A DNA stretch of 64,000 nt from an uncultured Ruthenibacterium sp. (GCA_910587145.1 CAJUMH010000001.1:16465-80464); one strand, 5' to 3'. Positions 36,101-44,647 are shown, counted from the first letter of the stretch. Notes: generated by a model from the sequence alone, not told the origin. A program made the numbers and translations.

Positions 36101-37705
36101 ATGGAGCATCTTTTCGATTTGCATCATCCGGCCGCCGGCGCGTATTTTTACGGCCGGGAGCAGGAGCTGGCATTTTTTGAAAAAAATCTGTTCGAGCCGG
36201 CGGCAGGCGGCGCCAGCCGGTATTATTCGCTCACCGGCATGAACCGCATCGGCAAAAGCTCGCTTGTGCGGGAGCTGTGCCGCCGGTTTCGGCAGACGGG
36301 CAGCCCCAATGTAACCGTTATCGAAACAAGCCTCGAACAGGCGGGCGGCTTTTGGCATTACTGGATCTTTTGCGTGCTGAAGCCGTTGTTCTCGCAGCCG
36401 GATTTTAACGCCACGCTGGAAAGCCTGTACCCGGAGGATGCGGCCCAGATGCGGGAGATCCGCGAGTATTTTTTTACCAAAGAGCACTGGACGCCCTTGT
36501 TTGAGGGCGACCCCGTGGAGGACATGGTGGCGAAGGACTATCTGGGGCAGCTGTTCCCGATGCTGTACGATGCGGGAAGGTACCTGATTTTGGTGATCGA
36601 CGAGTTCGACCGGGCCGGTAAGGTGTTCGGGCTGCGGGAAGAAAACTTCGGCTGGCTGCGCAGCCTGCTGCAAAGCAACGACCGCGGGCTCTCCGTGATC
36701 ACCATTTCCCGGCGCAGCATTCGTTTTATCGAGCAAAACTGCTTTGGCGGCTCCACCTTCGACGGCATCTTCAGCAAACGGGGCCTGTTCGGCTATTCCA
36801 ACAGCGAGCTGGACGCCTATTTTGCCCTGCTGGAGCGGCACGGCCTTGCGCCGAGCGAAGCGCAGCGGCGCGAGATCTGGTACTACTGCGGCCGCTCGCC
36901 ATACTATCTGGCCATTATGGCCGAGGCGCTCCTGCGGGACGGCTCCGCCGTGCCTCAAACCGTGAGCGGGCAGTTTGTCGACAGCTTTGAGGCCATTATC
37001 TCGCTGCTGCGCGAGGAATCGCTGCTAACGCCGATGCTGCAAATGTTCGTGGGCCCCAAATACGATCTGAACCGGTCCGATCTGCAAAAGCTCGTGGCAA
37101 TGGGCTATTGCATGAACCGCTCGGCGCTGTACTGCCGCACCGGCGGCGAGGACGAATACGCCGATTATTTCGACGCGGACGGCACCGGAGAATATCTGAC
37201 GGCCTGCGGGTATTTTATCGACTATCTGCACGAGGTGAACCACAACGAGGCGGAAAACATCTGGCCGAAGCTCTCCTTCACCGAGCGCAGGCTGCGCAAA
37301 ACCATCGAGTGCGAATACAAAAAGCGTTATCCCGGCGTATGGAAGCAGCGGCTGAAGGCGGACGCGCAGAAAAACGGCGCCAAAGAGCTGCACGAGGCAT
37401 TTTTGCACAGGCACGAGGCTGTTTACAAAAAGGCGGGGGCAGCGCAGCAAAAGGCCGTGGGCAACAGCATTCTGAACGTCGTCAGCATCAGGCTGCTGGG
37501 CGATCTGATGCGGGATCAATGGAACGTGTTCCAAAGGTATTTCACCTGCAATGCCCGCGATTTTTCGGCCAGGATCGAGCTGCTGTATCTGGCCCGAAAC
37601 CCGATCTCGCACAGCAACGGCGAGCTGCTTACGCCGGCGGATATCGCCGCGGTGGAAGAGGTGTGCGACGAATTTAACGCATCTCTCGACCGCGCGGACA
37701 TTTAA
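36101..37705 (+). CDS. STAND/MNS-type ATPase with C-terminal HEPN-like RNase motif (candidate effector)
   Basis: A 534-residue protein beginning 6 bases after the giant ATPase, so the two are surely co-translated. The N-terminus has the same FYGREQEL entry motif, Walker A GMNRIGKSS (46-54) and Walker B YLILVIDEFD (D167, E168). Its C-terminal 140 residues are helical and end in YLARNPISHSNG: R499 to H504 is an Rx4H motif with Asn after Arg, the hallmark of HEPN RNases of the Swt1/DUF4145-like group. This implies ATP-controlled RNA cleavage. The HEPN call is motif-based and not verified by a profile search. Confidence 0.8.
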   Translation: MEHLFDLHHPAAGAYFYGREQELAFFEKNLFEPAAGGASRYYSLTGMNRIGKSSLVRELCRRFRQTGSPNVTVIETSLEQAGGFWHYWIFCVLKPLFSQPDFNATLESLYPEDAAQMREIREYFFTKEHWTPLFEGDPVEDMVAKDYLGQLFPMLYDAGRYLILVIDEFDRAGKVFGLREENFGWLRSLLQSNDRGLSVITISRRSIRFIEQNCFGGSTFDGIFSKRGLFGYSNSELDAYFALLERHGLAPSEAQRREIWYYCGRSPYYLAIMAEALLRDGSAVPQTVSGQFVDSFEAIISLLREESLLTPMLQMFVGPKYDLNRSDLQKLVAMGYCMNRSALYCRTGGEDEYADYFDADGTGEYLTACGYFIDYLHEVNHNEAENIWPKLSFTERRLRKTIECEYKKRYPGVWKQRLKADAQKNGAKELHEAFLHRHEAVYKKAGAAQQKAVGNSILNVVSIRLLGDLMRDQWNVFQRYFTCNARDFSARIELLYLARNPISHSNGELLTPADIAAVEEVCDEFNASLDRADI

Positions 37706-37723
37706 GCCAAGGAGGTTATTTTT

Positions 37724-38902
37724 ATGGCAAAACGCGTTTTTCTGGTGGTATTGGATTCCTTCGGCGTTGGAGAGGCGCCGGACGCCGCCGATTTCGGCGA
37801 TTTCGGCGTCAATACCCTGCGCTCCATCGCGCGGAGCGACAAATTCGATTGCCCGAACCTGTGCAGCCTCGGCCTTTTCCATCTAAAGGGGGCCGATGCG
37901 CTGCCCCCCTGCCCTGCGCCGCTGGGCGCCTTCGGGCGTCTGCGCGAGCGCTCCATGGGCAAAGACACCACCATCGGTCACTGGGAGATCGCCGGCCTTG
38001 AAAGCCCCGCGCCGCTGCCCACCTATCCGAACGGCTTTCCCGAGGCCCTGATCCGCGCATTCGAACGGCGCACCGGCCGCGGTGTGCTGTGCAATCGCCC
38101 CTACTCCGGCACCGAGGTATTGAAGGATTACGGAGAAGAGCATCTGCGCACCGGCGCGCTCATCGTTTACACCTCGGCCGATTCCGTATTTCAGATCGCC
38201 GCGCACGAATCCATCGTTCCCGTAGAGCAGCTGTATGAATACTGCCGCATGGCCCGCGAAATGCTGGTGGGCGAGCACGGTGTGGGCCGTGTAATCGCGC
38301 GCCCGTTTGAGGGCACAGCCCGCGAGACCTTCCGGCGCACGCCGCGCCGCCACGATTTTTCTCTGCTGCCGCCGGGCAAAACGATGTTGAATCTGCTGTC
38401 CGAGGCGGGAAAAGACGTGATCGGCGTGGGAAAGATCAACGATATCTTTGCCGGCAGCGGCATCACGCAGACATTCCCCACCGGGGGCAACGCGGAGGGG
38501 CAGCAGCGTCTGCTGGAGCTGGCCAAAACGGATTTTGACGGGCTGGCCTTTGTCAATCTGGTCGATTTTGATATGCTGTACGGCCACCGCAGGGATATCG
38601 ACGGCTATGCGGCGGCGGCGGCCTCGTTTGACGTAACGCTGGGCCGGCTGCTGCCCATGCTGCAGCCCGACGATCTGCTGATCATCACCGCGGATCACGG
38701 CTGCGACCCGGCCTATCTGCGCACCACAGACCATACGCGCGAATATGTGCCGTTCCTCGTATACGGCGCGCCTGTGAAGCCGGGCGTAGATCTTGGCACG
38801 ATCGACGGCTTCGGCGCGATCGCGGCCACTGTCTGCGACTATCTGGGCGTAGATGCCGCCGCGCTGCGCGGAACGGATGTGTGGCCGCAGATCCGGCGTT
38901 GA
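37724..38902 (+). CDS. deoB: Phosphopentomutase
   Basis: A 392-residue alkaline-phosphatase-superfamily mutase converting (deoxy)ribose-1-phosphate to the 5-phosphate in nucleoside salvage. Metal-binding motifs are VVLDSFGVGEAPDAADFGD at the N-terminus, GKDTTIGHWE near residue 83 (Thr is the phosphorylated residue) and the C-terminal ITADHGCDPA. Length is normal. It has a GGAGG ribosome binding site and begins only 18 bases after the HEPN-ATPase gene, so read-through from the ATPase pair is likely. deoC lies 5 kb away in the opposite direction. Confidence 0.97.
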   Translation: MAKRVFLVVLDSFGVGEAPDAADFGDFGVNTLRSIARSDKFDCPNLCSLGLFHLKGADALPPCPAPLGAFGRLRERSMGKDTTIGHWEIAGLESPAPLPTYPNGFPEALIRAFERRTGRGVLCNRPYSGTEVLKDYGEEHLRTGALIVYTSADSVFQIAAHESIVPVEQLYEYCRMAREMLVGEHGVGRVIARPFEGTARETFRRTPRRHDFSLLPPGKTMLNLLSEAGKDVIGVGKINDIFAGSGITQTFPTGGNAEGQQRLLELAKTDFDGLAFVNLVDFDMLYGHRRDIDGYAAAAASFDVTLGRLLPMLQPDDLLIITADHGCDPAYLRTTDHTREYVPFLVYGAPVKPGVDLGTIDGFGAIAATVCDYLGVDAAALRGTDVWPQIRR

Positions 38903-38970
38903 GGCGCTTCGAGCCCTTCCCGGTTTAGTGGGACAGCAAAAAGTGAAAAAACAGAGTGAAACGCAGGAGA

Positions 38971-39255
38971 TCACTTGAACACCCGTTTCCCTGACGGCAG
39001 CCGGCATTTGAGCGTCTGATCGCGCAGCCTGCGTACAGAGGGCCTGCGGCGCAGCCATTTGTAGTACCCGCTGCGGGAGGCTTCCAGCAATCGGCATAAC
39101 AGCTCCGCAGAGGCTCCCGCGCGGGCGGCACATCGCGGGCGCGGGCGGCTCCCTCTCCGTTCTTTTTCTGGCCCCAGTATCCCTTTTTCCGGAAGGGTTT
39201 CCCTCGTTTCGATGCCGAGGGAGCAAGTACGGGTTTTTTCGATTCTTTTCGGCAT
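38971..39255 (-). pseudogene. IS3-family transposase remnant
   Basis: A decayed fragment whose translation contains ELLCRLLEASRSGYYKWLRR, the N-terminal signature of IS3-family OrfB transposases. A short basic stretch before it could be the end of OrfA. The integrase DDE core is missing, and no terminal inverted repeats are evident. It fills the 500-base gap between deoB and the tRNA operon, a usual landing place for mobile DNA. Confidence 0.6.
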
Positions 39256-39351
39256 AGGTTCACAGCCTTTGCCATTTTTACCGCTTATTTCCCGCTCGTT
39301 CACCTTCCATCGCGTTGCTTTTTGGCATTTTATTCCAGCTGAACGCAAAAC

Positions 39352-39395
39352 AAAAAACCGTGAAACGGCACAAAATAGCCATTTCACGGTTTTTT
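39352..39395 (-). terminator. Terminator of the tRNA operon
   Basis: A 14-bp perfect stem, AAAAAACCGTGAAA (39352-39365) with TTTCACGGTTTTTT (39382-39395), that can act in both directions. Read on the minus strand it begins four bases after the CCA end of tRNA-Thr. Confidence 0.88.
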
Positions 39396-39398
39396 GCT

Positions 39399-39474
39399 TG
39401 GAGCTGTTAATGCGATTCGAACGCACGACCTCATCCTTACCAAGGATGTGCTCTGCCGACTGAGCTATAACAGC
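39399..39474 (-). tRNA. tRNA-Thr (anticodon GGT)
   Basis: A 76-base cloverleaf including an encoded CCA. Acceptor stem GCTGTTA/TAACAGC with discriminator T, the T-arm GTTCGAATC and the anticodon loop TTGGTAA. Last of three tRNAs transcribed leftwards from the promoter at 39677-39705. Confidence 0.97.
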
Positions 39475-39477
39475 AAG

Positions 39478-39554
39478 TGGCGACCCGGATGAGGCTCGAA
39501 CTCACGACCTCTAGCGTGACAGGCTAGCGTTCTAACCAACTGAACTACCGGGCC
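39478..39554 (-). tRNA. tRNA-Asp (anticodon GTC)
   Basis: A 77-base cloverleaf with encoded CCA. Acceptor GGCCCGG pairs with CCGGGTC, the discriminator is G and the anticodon loop is CTGTCAC. Middle gene of the three-tRNA operon. Confidence 0.97.
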
Positions 39555-39557
39555 ATA

Positions 39558-39633
39558 TGGCAGGGGCAGAAGGATTCGAACCCTCGGCACGCGGTTTTGG
39601 AGACCGCTGCTCTACCAGCTGAGCTATACCCCT
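39558..39633 (-). tRNA. tRNA-Trp (anticodon CCA)
   Basis: A 76-base cloverleaf with encoded CCA. Acceptor AGGGGTA pairs with TGCCCCT, the discriminator is G and the anticodon loop is CTCCAAA. First gene of the operon. Confidence 0.97.
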
Positions 39634-39676
39634 ATACAAAGCACAACAACCACTCTTTGATAAAGAGTGCTTTATT

Positions 39677-39705
39677 ATGATACAAAAAACTGCGCAAAAT
39701 GTCAA
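39677..39705 (-). promoter_or_regulatory. Sigma-A promoter of the Trp-Asp-Thr tRNA operon
   Basis: On the minus strand TTGACA (39705-39700) and TATCAT (39682-39677) are 17 bases apart. A short hairpin, CACTCTTT/AAAGAGTG (39651-39669), lies in the leader just before tRNA-Trp. Confidence 0.88.
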
Positions 39706-39765
39706 GCCCTTACCGGAAAATTTGTAAATTGCCCCGCAGAAAAAACGAAAGATCATGTTTTTCTC

Positions 39766-39818
39766 TTGACAAATTCAAAAATAGCTGTATTATTGTATTA
39801 AGCGCTTAGTACAATAAT
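39766..39818 (+). promoter_or_regulatory. Promoter and 30-bp operator of the GntR-ABC operon
   Basis: TTGACA (39766-39771) with a TATTAT -10 box (39788-39793, spacer 16). From 39789 to 39818 runs a 30-bp palindrome whose 15-base arms (ATTATTGTATTAAGC and its complement) differ at one position. It covers the -10 box and initiation region, so a bound dimer would block transcription. The first gene encodes a YtrA-type GntR repressor, the obvious ligand-responsive binder. Confidence 0.9.
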
Positions 39819-39834
39819 ACAAGGAGGTAGATGC

Positions 39835-40398
39835 ATGAACTGGAGCATCACAGGCGGCAGGCCGGTCTATCTGCAGTTGATCGAGCAGATGGAACGCGCC
39901 ATTGTGGCCGGAGAATACCGGGCGGGAGCACGTCTGCCCGGTGTGCGGGAGTTAGCCGCCGAGGCGGCGGTAAACCCGAACACGATGCAGCGTGCCCTGC
40001 AGGAGCTGGAAGCGCGCGGCCTTATCAATACGCAGCGCACGGCCGGGCGCACGGTCACCGGTGACGAGGCGCGCATCGCACAGCTGCGCAGGCAGCTTGC
40101 CCTGCGGCAGGCGGCCGCCTTTTTAAGCGCCATGCGCGCGCTCGGCTATGAAAAGCCGGAGACGCTGGCATTGCTGGAGGGGCTGGAGAAACCGGAGCCG
40201 CCTTCTGCGCAAATTCCGGATGCTTCTGCGGGCAAGCCGGGCGCCGGTGCGGGCACACCGGATCTTTTGGCGGATCCTCCGGATGCATCCGTCAAGAGGC
40301 AGGCCATTCCCTCGGATGCGCGGGGCACGGCCGAAACCATGCCGGGTATTTCTGCAAATACACCGAACATCCCTTCTTTTAAAACCGGGAGGAAATAA
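39835..40398 (+). CDS. GntR-family regulator, YtrA type
   Basis: A 187-residue repressor. Residues 3-70 form the GntR winged helix: GGRPVYLQLIEQMERAIVAGEYRAG, LPGVRELAAEAAVNPNTMQRALQELE. A short helical YtrA-type dimerisation segment (about 75-120) follows, then an atypical 60-residue tail rich in Pro/Ala/Gly/Ser built from loose repeats of D-A-S/P-x-x-P. YtrA regulators control the ABC transporter they precede and respond to cell-wall-active agents. AGGAGG ribosome binding site. The next gene starts 2 bases later. Confidence 0.92.
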   Translation: MNWSITGGRPVYLQLIEQMERAIVAGEYRAGARLPGVRELAAEAAVNPNTMQRALQELEARGLINTQRTAGRTVTGDEARIAQLRRQLALRQAAAFLSAMRALGYEKPETLALLEGLEKPEPPSAQIPDASAGKPGAGAGTPDLLADPPDASVKRQAIPSDARGTAETMPGISANTPNIPSFKTGRK

Positions 40399-40399
40399 C

Positions 40400-41098
40400 A
40401 TGCAAGCTGTATTAAACTGTCAGTCATTGACAAAAAGCTTCGGCGCAAAAACCGCGCTGGATCATTTCACCGCACAATTCTGCGGCGGCCGCATTACGAG
40501 CCTGCTGGGGCCGAACGGCAGCGGCAAGACAACGCTTATAAAGTTGGCGGCAGGCCTGCTGACGCCCACCGACGGCGCCGTTTCCATCGGCGGCCGTGCG
40601 CCGGATGCGCATACCAAAGCACACGTGGCCTACCTGCCCGACCGAATGAGCCTGCCCGGCAGCCTGCAGGTGCGGGAGGCTATTGAATTTTTTTCCGATT
40701 TTTATGCCGACTTCAGCGCAGAAAAGGCTTCCGCGCTTTTATCGGAGCTGCACATCCAGCCCGGCGACCGCATCAGCGCCATGAGCAAGGGCACGCGGGA
40801 AAAGCTGCAGCTTGCGCTCGTAATGAGCCGCGCCGCCGAGCTGTATCTGCTGGACGAGCCCATCGGCGGCGTAGACCCTGCCGCGCGCGACCGCATTCTC
40901 GATACCATCATCCGCAATTATCGCGAGGATGCCGCGCTTGTAATCTCAACGCATCTGATCGGTGACATCGAGCCTGTGCTGGACGACGTTGTGATGATCC
41001 AAAACGGAAAACCGGTGTTGACCGGCAGCGCAGAGGAGCTGCGCGAGACGCACGGCAAAAGTATGGACGCATTGTTCCGGGAGGTATTCAAATGCTGA
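40400..41098 (+). CDS. ABC transporter ATPase of a YtrA-type operon
   Basis: A 232-residue ABC ATPase. Walker A is GPNGSGKTT near residues 36-44 and Walker B YLLDEPIGGVDP. The signature reads AMSKGTREKLQLALVM in place of LSGGQ, a degeneracy typical of YtrB/BcrA-like transporters. It starts 2 bases after the regulator stop behind GGGAGG, and overlaps the permease gene by 7 bases, so the three genes are coupled. Probable role: response or resistance to envelope stress or peptide antibiotics. Confidence 0.93.
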   Translation: MQAVLNCQSLTKSFGAKTALDHFTAQFCGGRITSLLGPNGSGKTTLIKLAAGLLTPTDGAVSIGGRAPDAHTKAHVAYLPDRMSLPGSLQVREAIEFFSDFYADFSAEKASALLSELHIQPGDRISAMSKGTREKLQLALVMSRAAELYLLDEPIGGVDPAARDRILDTIIRNYREDAALVISTHLIGDIEPVLDDVVMIQNGKPVLTGSAEELRETHGKSMDALFREVFKC

Positions 41099-41928
41099 AA
41101 AATCTAATCAAACACGAATTCCGCGCCACGGCGCGCATCCTTGTGCCGCTGTTCGGCGTGGCGCTGGTGCTCTCGGGTCTTTCGTGGCTTGTGGTGCGCC
41201 TCGGCGGCATTCTCGTTCTGCCGGGCGGCACAGGCCTTGGCAGCCCCATCTTTGGCGTCGTCGCGGGCATTTTAGTACTCATCACGGTTTTTGCCCTGTT
41301 CGCGCTGATGGTATCGGCGGCGATCATCACGATCCAGCGCTTTTACAAAAATTTGCTGGGCGACGAGGGATACCTGATGTTCACACTGCCCGTCACGCCC
41401 GGGCAGCACATCCTCGCAAAGCTGGTTGCCGGCCTGGCGTGGTCGGCGGCGGCGCTTGTCTTTGTATGGTCCGCGTTCATCGCCATGGCAACCGCCATTC
41501 CCGGCAGCCTTACCCTTTCGCAGCAGATGGCGATCATTGATCGGACATTCGAGATCCCGGCAGGGGTGTTCTTCACCCGCACTCTGTCGCTCTTTCTGAT
41601 CGGCGCATCCAATTTCTACCTGCTGGCGTACCTGAGCATGGCCATCGGCAGCCAGCGGCAGGGCTCCCGTCTTTTCGCCAGCTTTGCCGCCTACGCCGTG
41701 CTGAACATCATTCTGATGATCCTGAGCATCGTCGGCATTTTTCTGCTGGCGTGCGTCATCTCCATGCTGGGCCTTGCGCCGAAGCTGGTGCACCTGATCA
41801 ACAGCCTTTCGGCCGTTCAAGTGCTCGATCTGACCCAGGGCGTTTTGACATGCGTCTTTTTGATCGGGGACGCCGTCTACTTTTTCCTCACACGCGCCAT
41901 CCTCACAAGGCGGCTCAATCTGGCGTAA
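41092..41928 (+). CDS. ABC transporter permease of the YtrA-type operon
   Basis: A 278-residue membrane protein with six hydrophobic segments (about residues 17-45, 60-80, 110-135, 155-180, 195-235 and 245-268). It opens MLKNLIKHEFRATARILVP, characteristic of ABC-2-like permeases paired with degenerate-signature ATPases. Its start codon lies inside the ATPase gene. Substrate unknown. Confidence 0.87.
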   Translation: MLKNLIKHEFRATARILVPLFGVALVLSGLSWLVVRLGGILVLPGGTGLGSPIFGVVAGILVLITVFALFALMVSAAIITIQRFYKNLLGDEGYLMFTLPVTPGQHILAKLVAGLAWSAAALVFVWSAFIAMATAIPGSLTLSQQMAIIDRTFEIPAGVFFTRTLSLFLIGASNFYLLAYLSMAIGSQRQGSRLFASFAAYAVLNIILMILSIVGIFLLACVISMLGLAPKLVHLINSLSAVQVLDLTQGVLTCVFLIGDAVYFFLTRAILTRRLNLA

Positions 41929-41975
41929 AGCAAAAGGCCATGCCCCCGGCAGGGTGTTTCGTTTTGGACAAAGCT

Positions 41976-41985
41976 GTGCTATACT
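41976..41985 (+). promoter_or_regulatory. Extended -10 promoter of pepF
   Basis: TATACT (41980-41985) preceded by TGC gives an extended -10 element; the -35 is poor. It lies 39 bases before the pepF start, and the sequence between contains the AAAGGAG ribosome binding site. Confidence 0.55.
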
Positions 41986-42023
41986 AAAGGAAAACTACTT
42001 TCCGAAAGGAGCACTCTGAATTT

Positions 42024-43826
42024 ATGGAACTGGCAAAACGAAGCGAAGTACCGGCAGAATACACATGGGATCTCACCGCCATTTTTCCGGACAAGGCCGC
42101 TTTGCAGGCGGCAATGGATACCCTCCGGCAGCTGGCAGACGAGATCGAGCGGGAATTTAAAGGAAAGCTCACCGACGCCGAAACCGTTGTGCGGTGCCTT
42201 GGCAAATATCGCGCGCTGCAGGAGACCGGAACGCTGGCGGGAAACTACTGCAGCCTGGCCGGCGAGGTGGATTATACCGACGCCGCTTTGCAGGAGCAAA
42301 GCAAAAGCTTCGGCCGTGCCTATGCGCAAATCGCCAGCCGCCTAAGCTTTATCGACAGCGAGCTTTTGGCCGGCGACGAGGCCGTGCTGCGTGAAGCCGC
42401 CGCCCTCGACGAGCCGAGCCGCCCTTTGCTGGAAGAGCTGCTGCGCCAAAAGCCCTATCAGCTGCAGCCCGAAACCGAGCGTGTTTTGGCGGCGCTCTCT
42501 CCGTCGCTGCAGGCGCCGTATCAGATCTACAACATGGCAAAGCTGGCCGATATGCGCTTTTCCGCGTTCACGGCCGAGGGCAAGGAGCACCTGCTGGGCT
42601 ATTCCCTGTACGAGGACAGCTACGAATACGACCCCCGCACCGAGGTGCGCCGCGCCGCGGCCGAGGCCTTCTATCAAAAGCTGCGCGAATACGAAAACGT
42701 CACCGCCGCAGCCTATCAGGCCGCCGTGCAAACGGAAAAGACGATCTCCGTACAGCGCGGCTATGCATCGGTGTTCGATTACCTTCTGTTCCCGCAAAAG
42801 GTAACGCGCGAAATGTACGACCGGCAGATTGATACCATTCTGGAAAAGCTCGCGCCGCATATGCAAAAATATGCCCGTCTGCTGCAAAAGTGCCACGGGC
42901 TCGACCGCATGACGTATGCTGATCTGAAGCTGTCGGTCGATCCGGAATATGATCCGAGCGTAACGGTTGAGGCCTCGCAGGATTATATCGTACAGGGGCT
43001 CTCGGTGATGGGGCCGGAATATCAGGAGATGGTCCGCACGGCCTATCGGGATCGCTGGGTGGATTTTGCGCAGAATCAGGGCAAGTGCACAGGCGGCTTT
43101 TGCGCCAGCCCCTACGGCGCGCACTCGTACATTCTGCTTACCTGGCACAACCAGATGTCGGACGTGTTTACGCTGGCACACGAGCTGGGGCATGCCGGGC
43201 ATTTCCAGGCCTGCAACAGCACGCAGTCCATCTTCGGCACAGATGTCTCCACCTACTTTGTCGAGGCGCCGTCCACGATCAACGAGCTGCTGCTGGCACA
43301 CGATCTGCTGAAGAAAAACCCCGACAAGCGGTTCCGCCGCTGGGTGCTGAGCTGTATGGTGAGCAAAACCTACTATCACAACTTTGTCACGCACCTGCTG
43401 GAGGCCGCATACCAGCGCGAGGTATACCGCATTGTGGACGCGGGCGGCGGCGTTTCGGCCGAAACGCTGAACCGCATCATGCGGGAAACACTGCACCGGT
43501 TCTGGGGCGACGCCGTGGCGCTCACCGAGGGCGCGGAGCTGACATGGATGCGCCAGCCGCATTATTACATGGGGCTGTATTCCTACACCTACAGCGCAGG
43601 CCTGACGGTGGCGACGCAGGCCTGCAAGCGCATCGAACGCGAGGGCAGGCCCGCCGTGGACGATTGGAAGCGCGTACTCGCGGCAGGCGGCACAAAAACG
43701 CCCATGGAGCTGGCACAGATGGCCGGCGTAGACCTCTCCACCGATGCTCCGCTGCTGGATACCATCGAGACCATCGGCGAATATATCGACGAGATCTGCC
43801 GGCTGAGCGAGGAGCTGGACGGCTGA
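42024..43826 (+). CDS. pepF: Oligoendopeptidase F
   Basis: A 600-residue M3-family zinc metallopeptidase of normal length. The zinc site HELGHAGHF begins at H386, with E387 as catalytic base and H390 as second ligand; the third glutamate ligand lies in STINELLLAH about 25 residues on. It hydrolyses short oligopeptides in the cytoplasm. There are no membrane or signal segments. It is a single gene, converging with deoC. Confidence 0.96.
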   Translation: MELAKRSEVPAEYTWDLTAIFPDKAALQAAMDTLRQLADEIEREFKGKLTDAETVVRCLGKYRALQETGTLAGNYCSLAGEVDYTDAALQEQSKSFGRAYAQIASRLSFIDSELLAGDEAVLREAAALDEPSRPLLEELLRQKPYQLQPETERVLAALSPSLQAPYQIYNMAKLADMRFSAFTAEGKEHLLGYSLYEDSYEYDPRTEVRRAAAEAFYQKLREYENVTAAAYQAAVQTEKTISVQRGYASVFDYLLFPQKVTREMYDRQIDTILEKLAPHMQKYARLLQKCHGLDRMTYADLKLSVDPEYDPSVTVEASQDYIVQGLSVMGPEYQEMVRTAYRDRWVDFAQNQGKCTGGFCASPYGAHSYILLTWHNQMSDVFTLAHELGHAGHFQACNSTQSIFGTDVSTYFVEAPSTINELLLAHDLLKKNPDKRFRRWVLSCMVSKTYYHNFVTHLLEAAYQREVYRIVDAGGGVSAETLNRIMRETLHRFWGDAVALTEGAELTWMRQPHYYMGLYSYTYSAGLTVATQACKRIEREGRPAVDDWKRVLAAGGTKTPMELAQMAGVDLSTDAPLLDTIETIGEYIDEICRLSEELDG

Positions 43827-43999
43827 GCAGCGGCCGGGCGATGGAGCAGGGGCCACGCGGCCGGCCGTGGCCGGCCCGCCGGGGCAAGGCCGCGCAGCCG
43901 AGCGGCGGCCGGGCGCCTTCCGCATGGATCCGCACCGATTCAAAACGTCCCCCGTGCGAAGGCGCTTTTGCCGTTCGCGCGGGGGATTTGTGCAAGGTG

Positions 44000-44647
44000 T
44001 TATTCCTCTGTGAGCGCTTTCACCGCCGCGCTGCAGCCAATGCGGTCGCAGCCGGCGGCGCAGAACGCCTCCATCGCCGCGCGCGTGCGGATGCCGCCCG
44101 CCGCCTTGATCTTCACCTCCGGGCCGATGTGCTGCCGGAACAGCTCGATATCCGCAGGCTGCGCGCCCGCAGAGCCAAAGCCCGTGGAGGTTTTGATGTA
44201 ATCGGCCTTCGCCTGTGTAACACATTCACACACGCGCACCTTTTCTTCCTCGGTCAGATAGCACGTCTCGACAATCACCTTCAGCAGCTTTCCGCCGGCC
44301 GCCGCGCGCACCGCCTCGATCTCCGCGCGCACCGCGCCAAAATCACCGTTTTTCACATCGCCCAGATTGATCACCATATCGATCTCGTTGGCCCCCTGTG
44401 CCACGGCATCCTGCGTTTCAAACACCTTGGCCGCCGTGGTATTGTACCCGAGCGGAAAGCCGATCACCGTGCACAGGTTCAGCTTGGGGAATGCCTGCCG
44501 CGCGCGGCTCAGATAGGCCGGCGGAATGCATACGGAGGCCGTGCCGTAGGCGACGGCTTCCTCGCACAGCGTATAAATTTCCGCCCACGTAACAGTCGCC
44601 TTCAGCGCGGTATGATCCACACGCGCAAAAATTTCTTCTTTGGTCAT
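44000..44647 (-). CDS. deoC: Deoxyribose-phosphate aldolase
   Basis: A 215-residue class I aldolase (TIM barrel) that splits 2-deoxyribose-5-phosphate into glyceraldehyde-3-phosphate and acetaldehyde. The Schiff-base lysine sits in ADYIKTSTGF, and the second active-site lysine in VKIKAAGGIRT near residue 180. It starts at the ATG behind AAAGGAG. Together with deoB it completes degradation of deoxynucleosides, but it is transcribed alone from its own promoter. Confidence 0.96.
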   Translation of the reverse strand: MTKEEIFARVDHTALKATVTWAEIYTLCEEAVAYGTASVCIPPAYLSRARQAFPKLNLCTVIGFPLGYNTTAAKVFETQDAVAQGANEIDMVINLGDVKNGDFGAVRAEIEAVRAAAGGKLLKVIVETCYLTEEEKVRVCECVTQAKADYIKTSTGFGSAGAQPADIELFRQHIGPEVKIKAAGGIRTRAAMEAFCAAGCDRIGCSAAVKALTEE

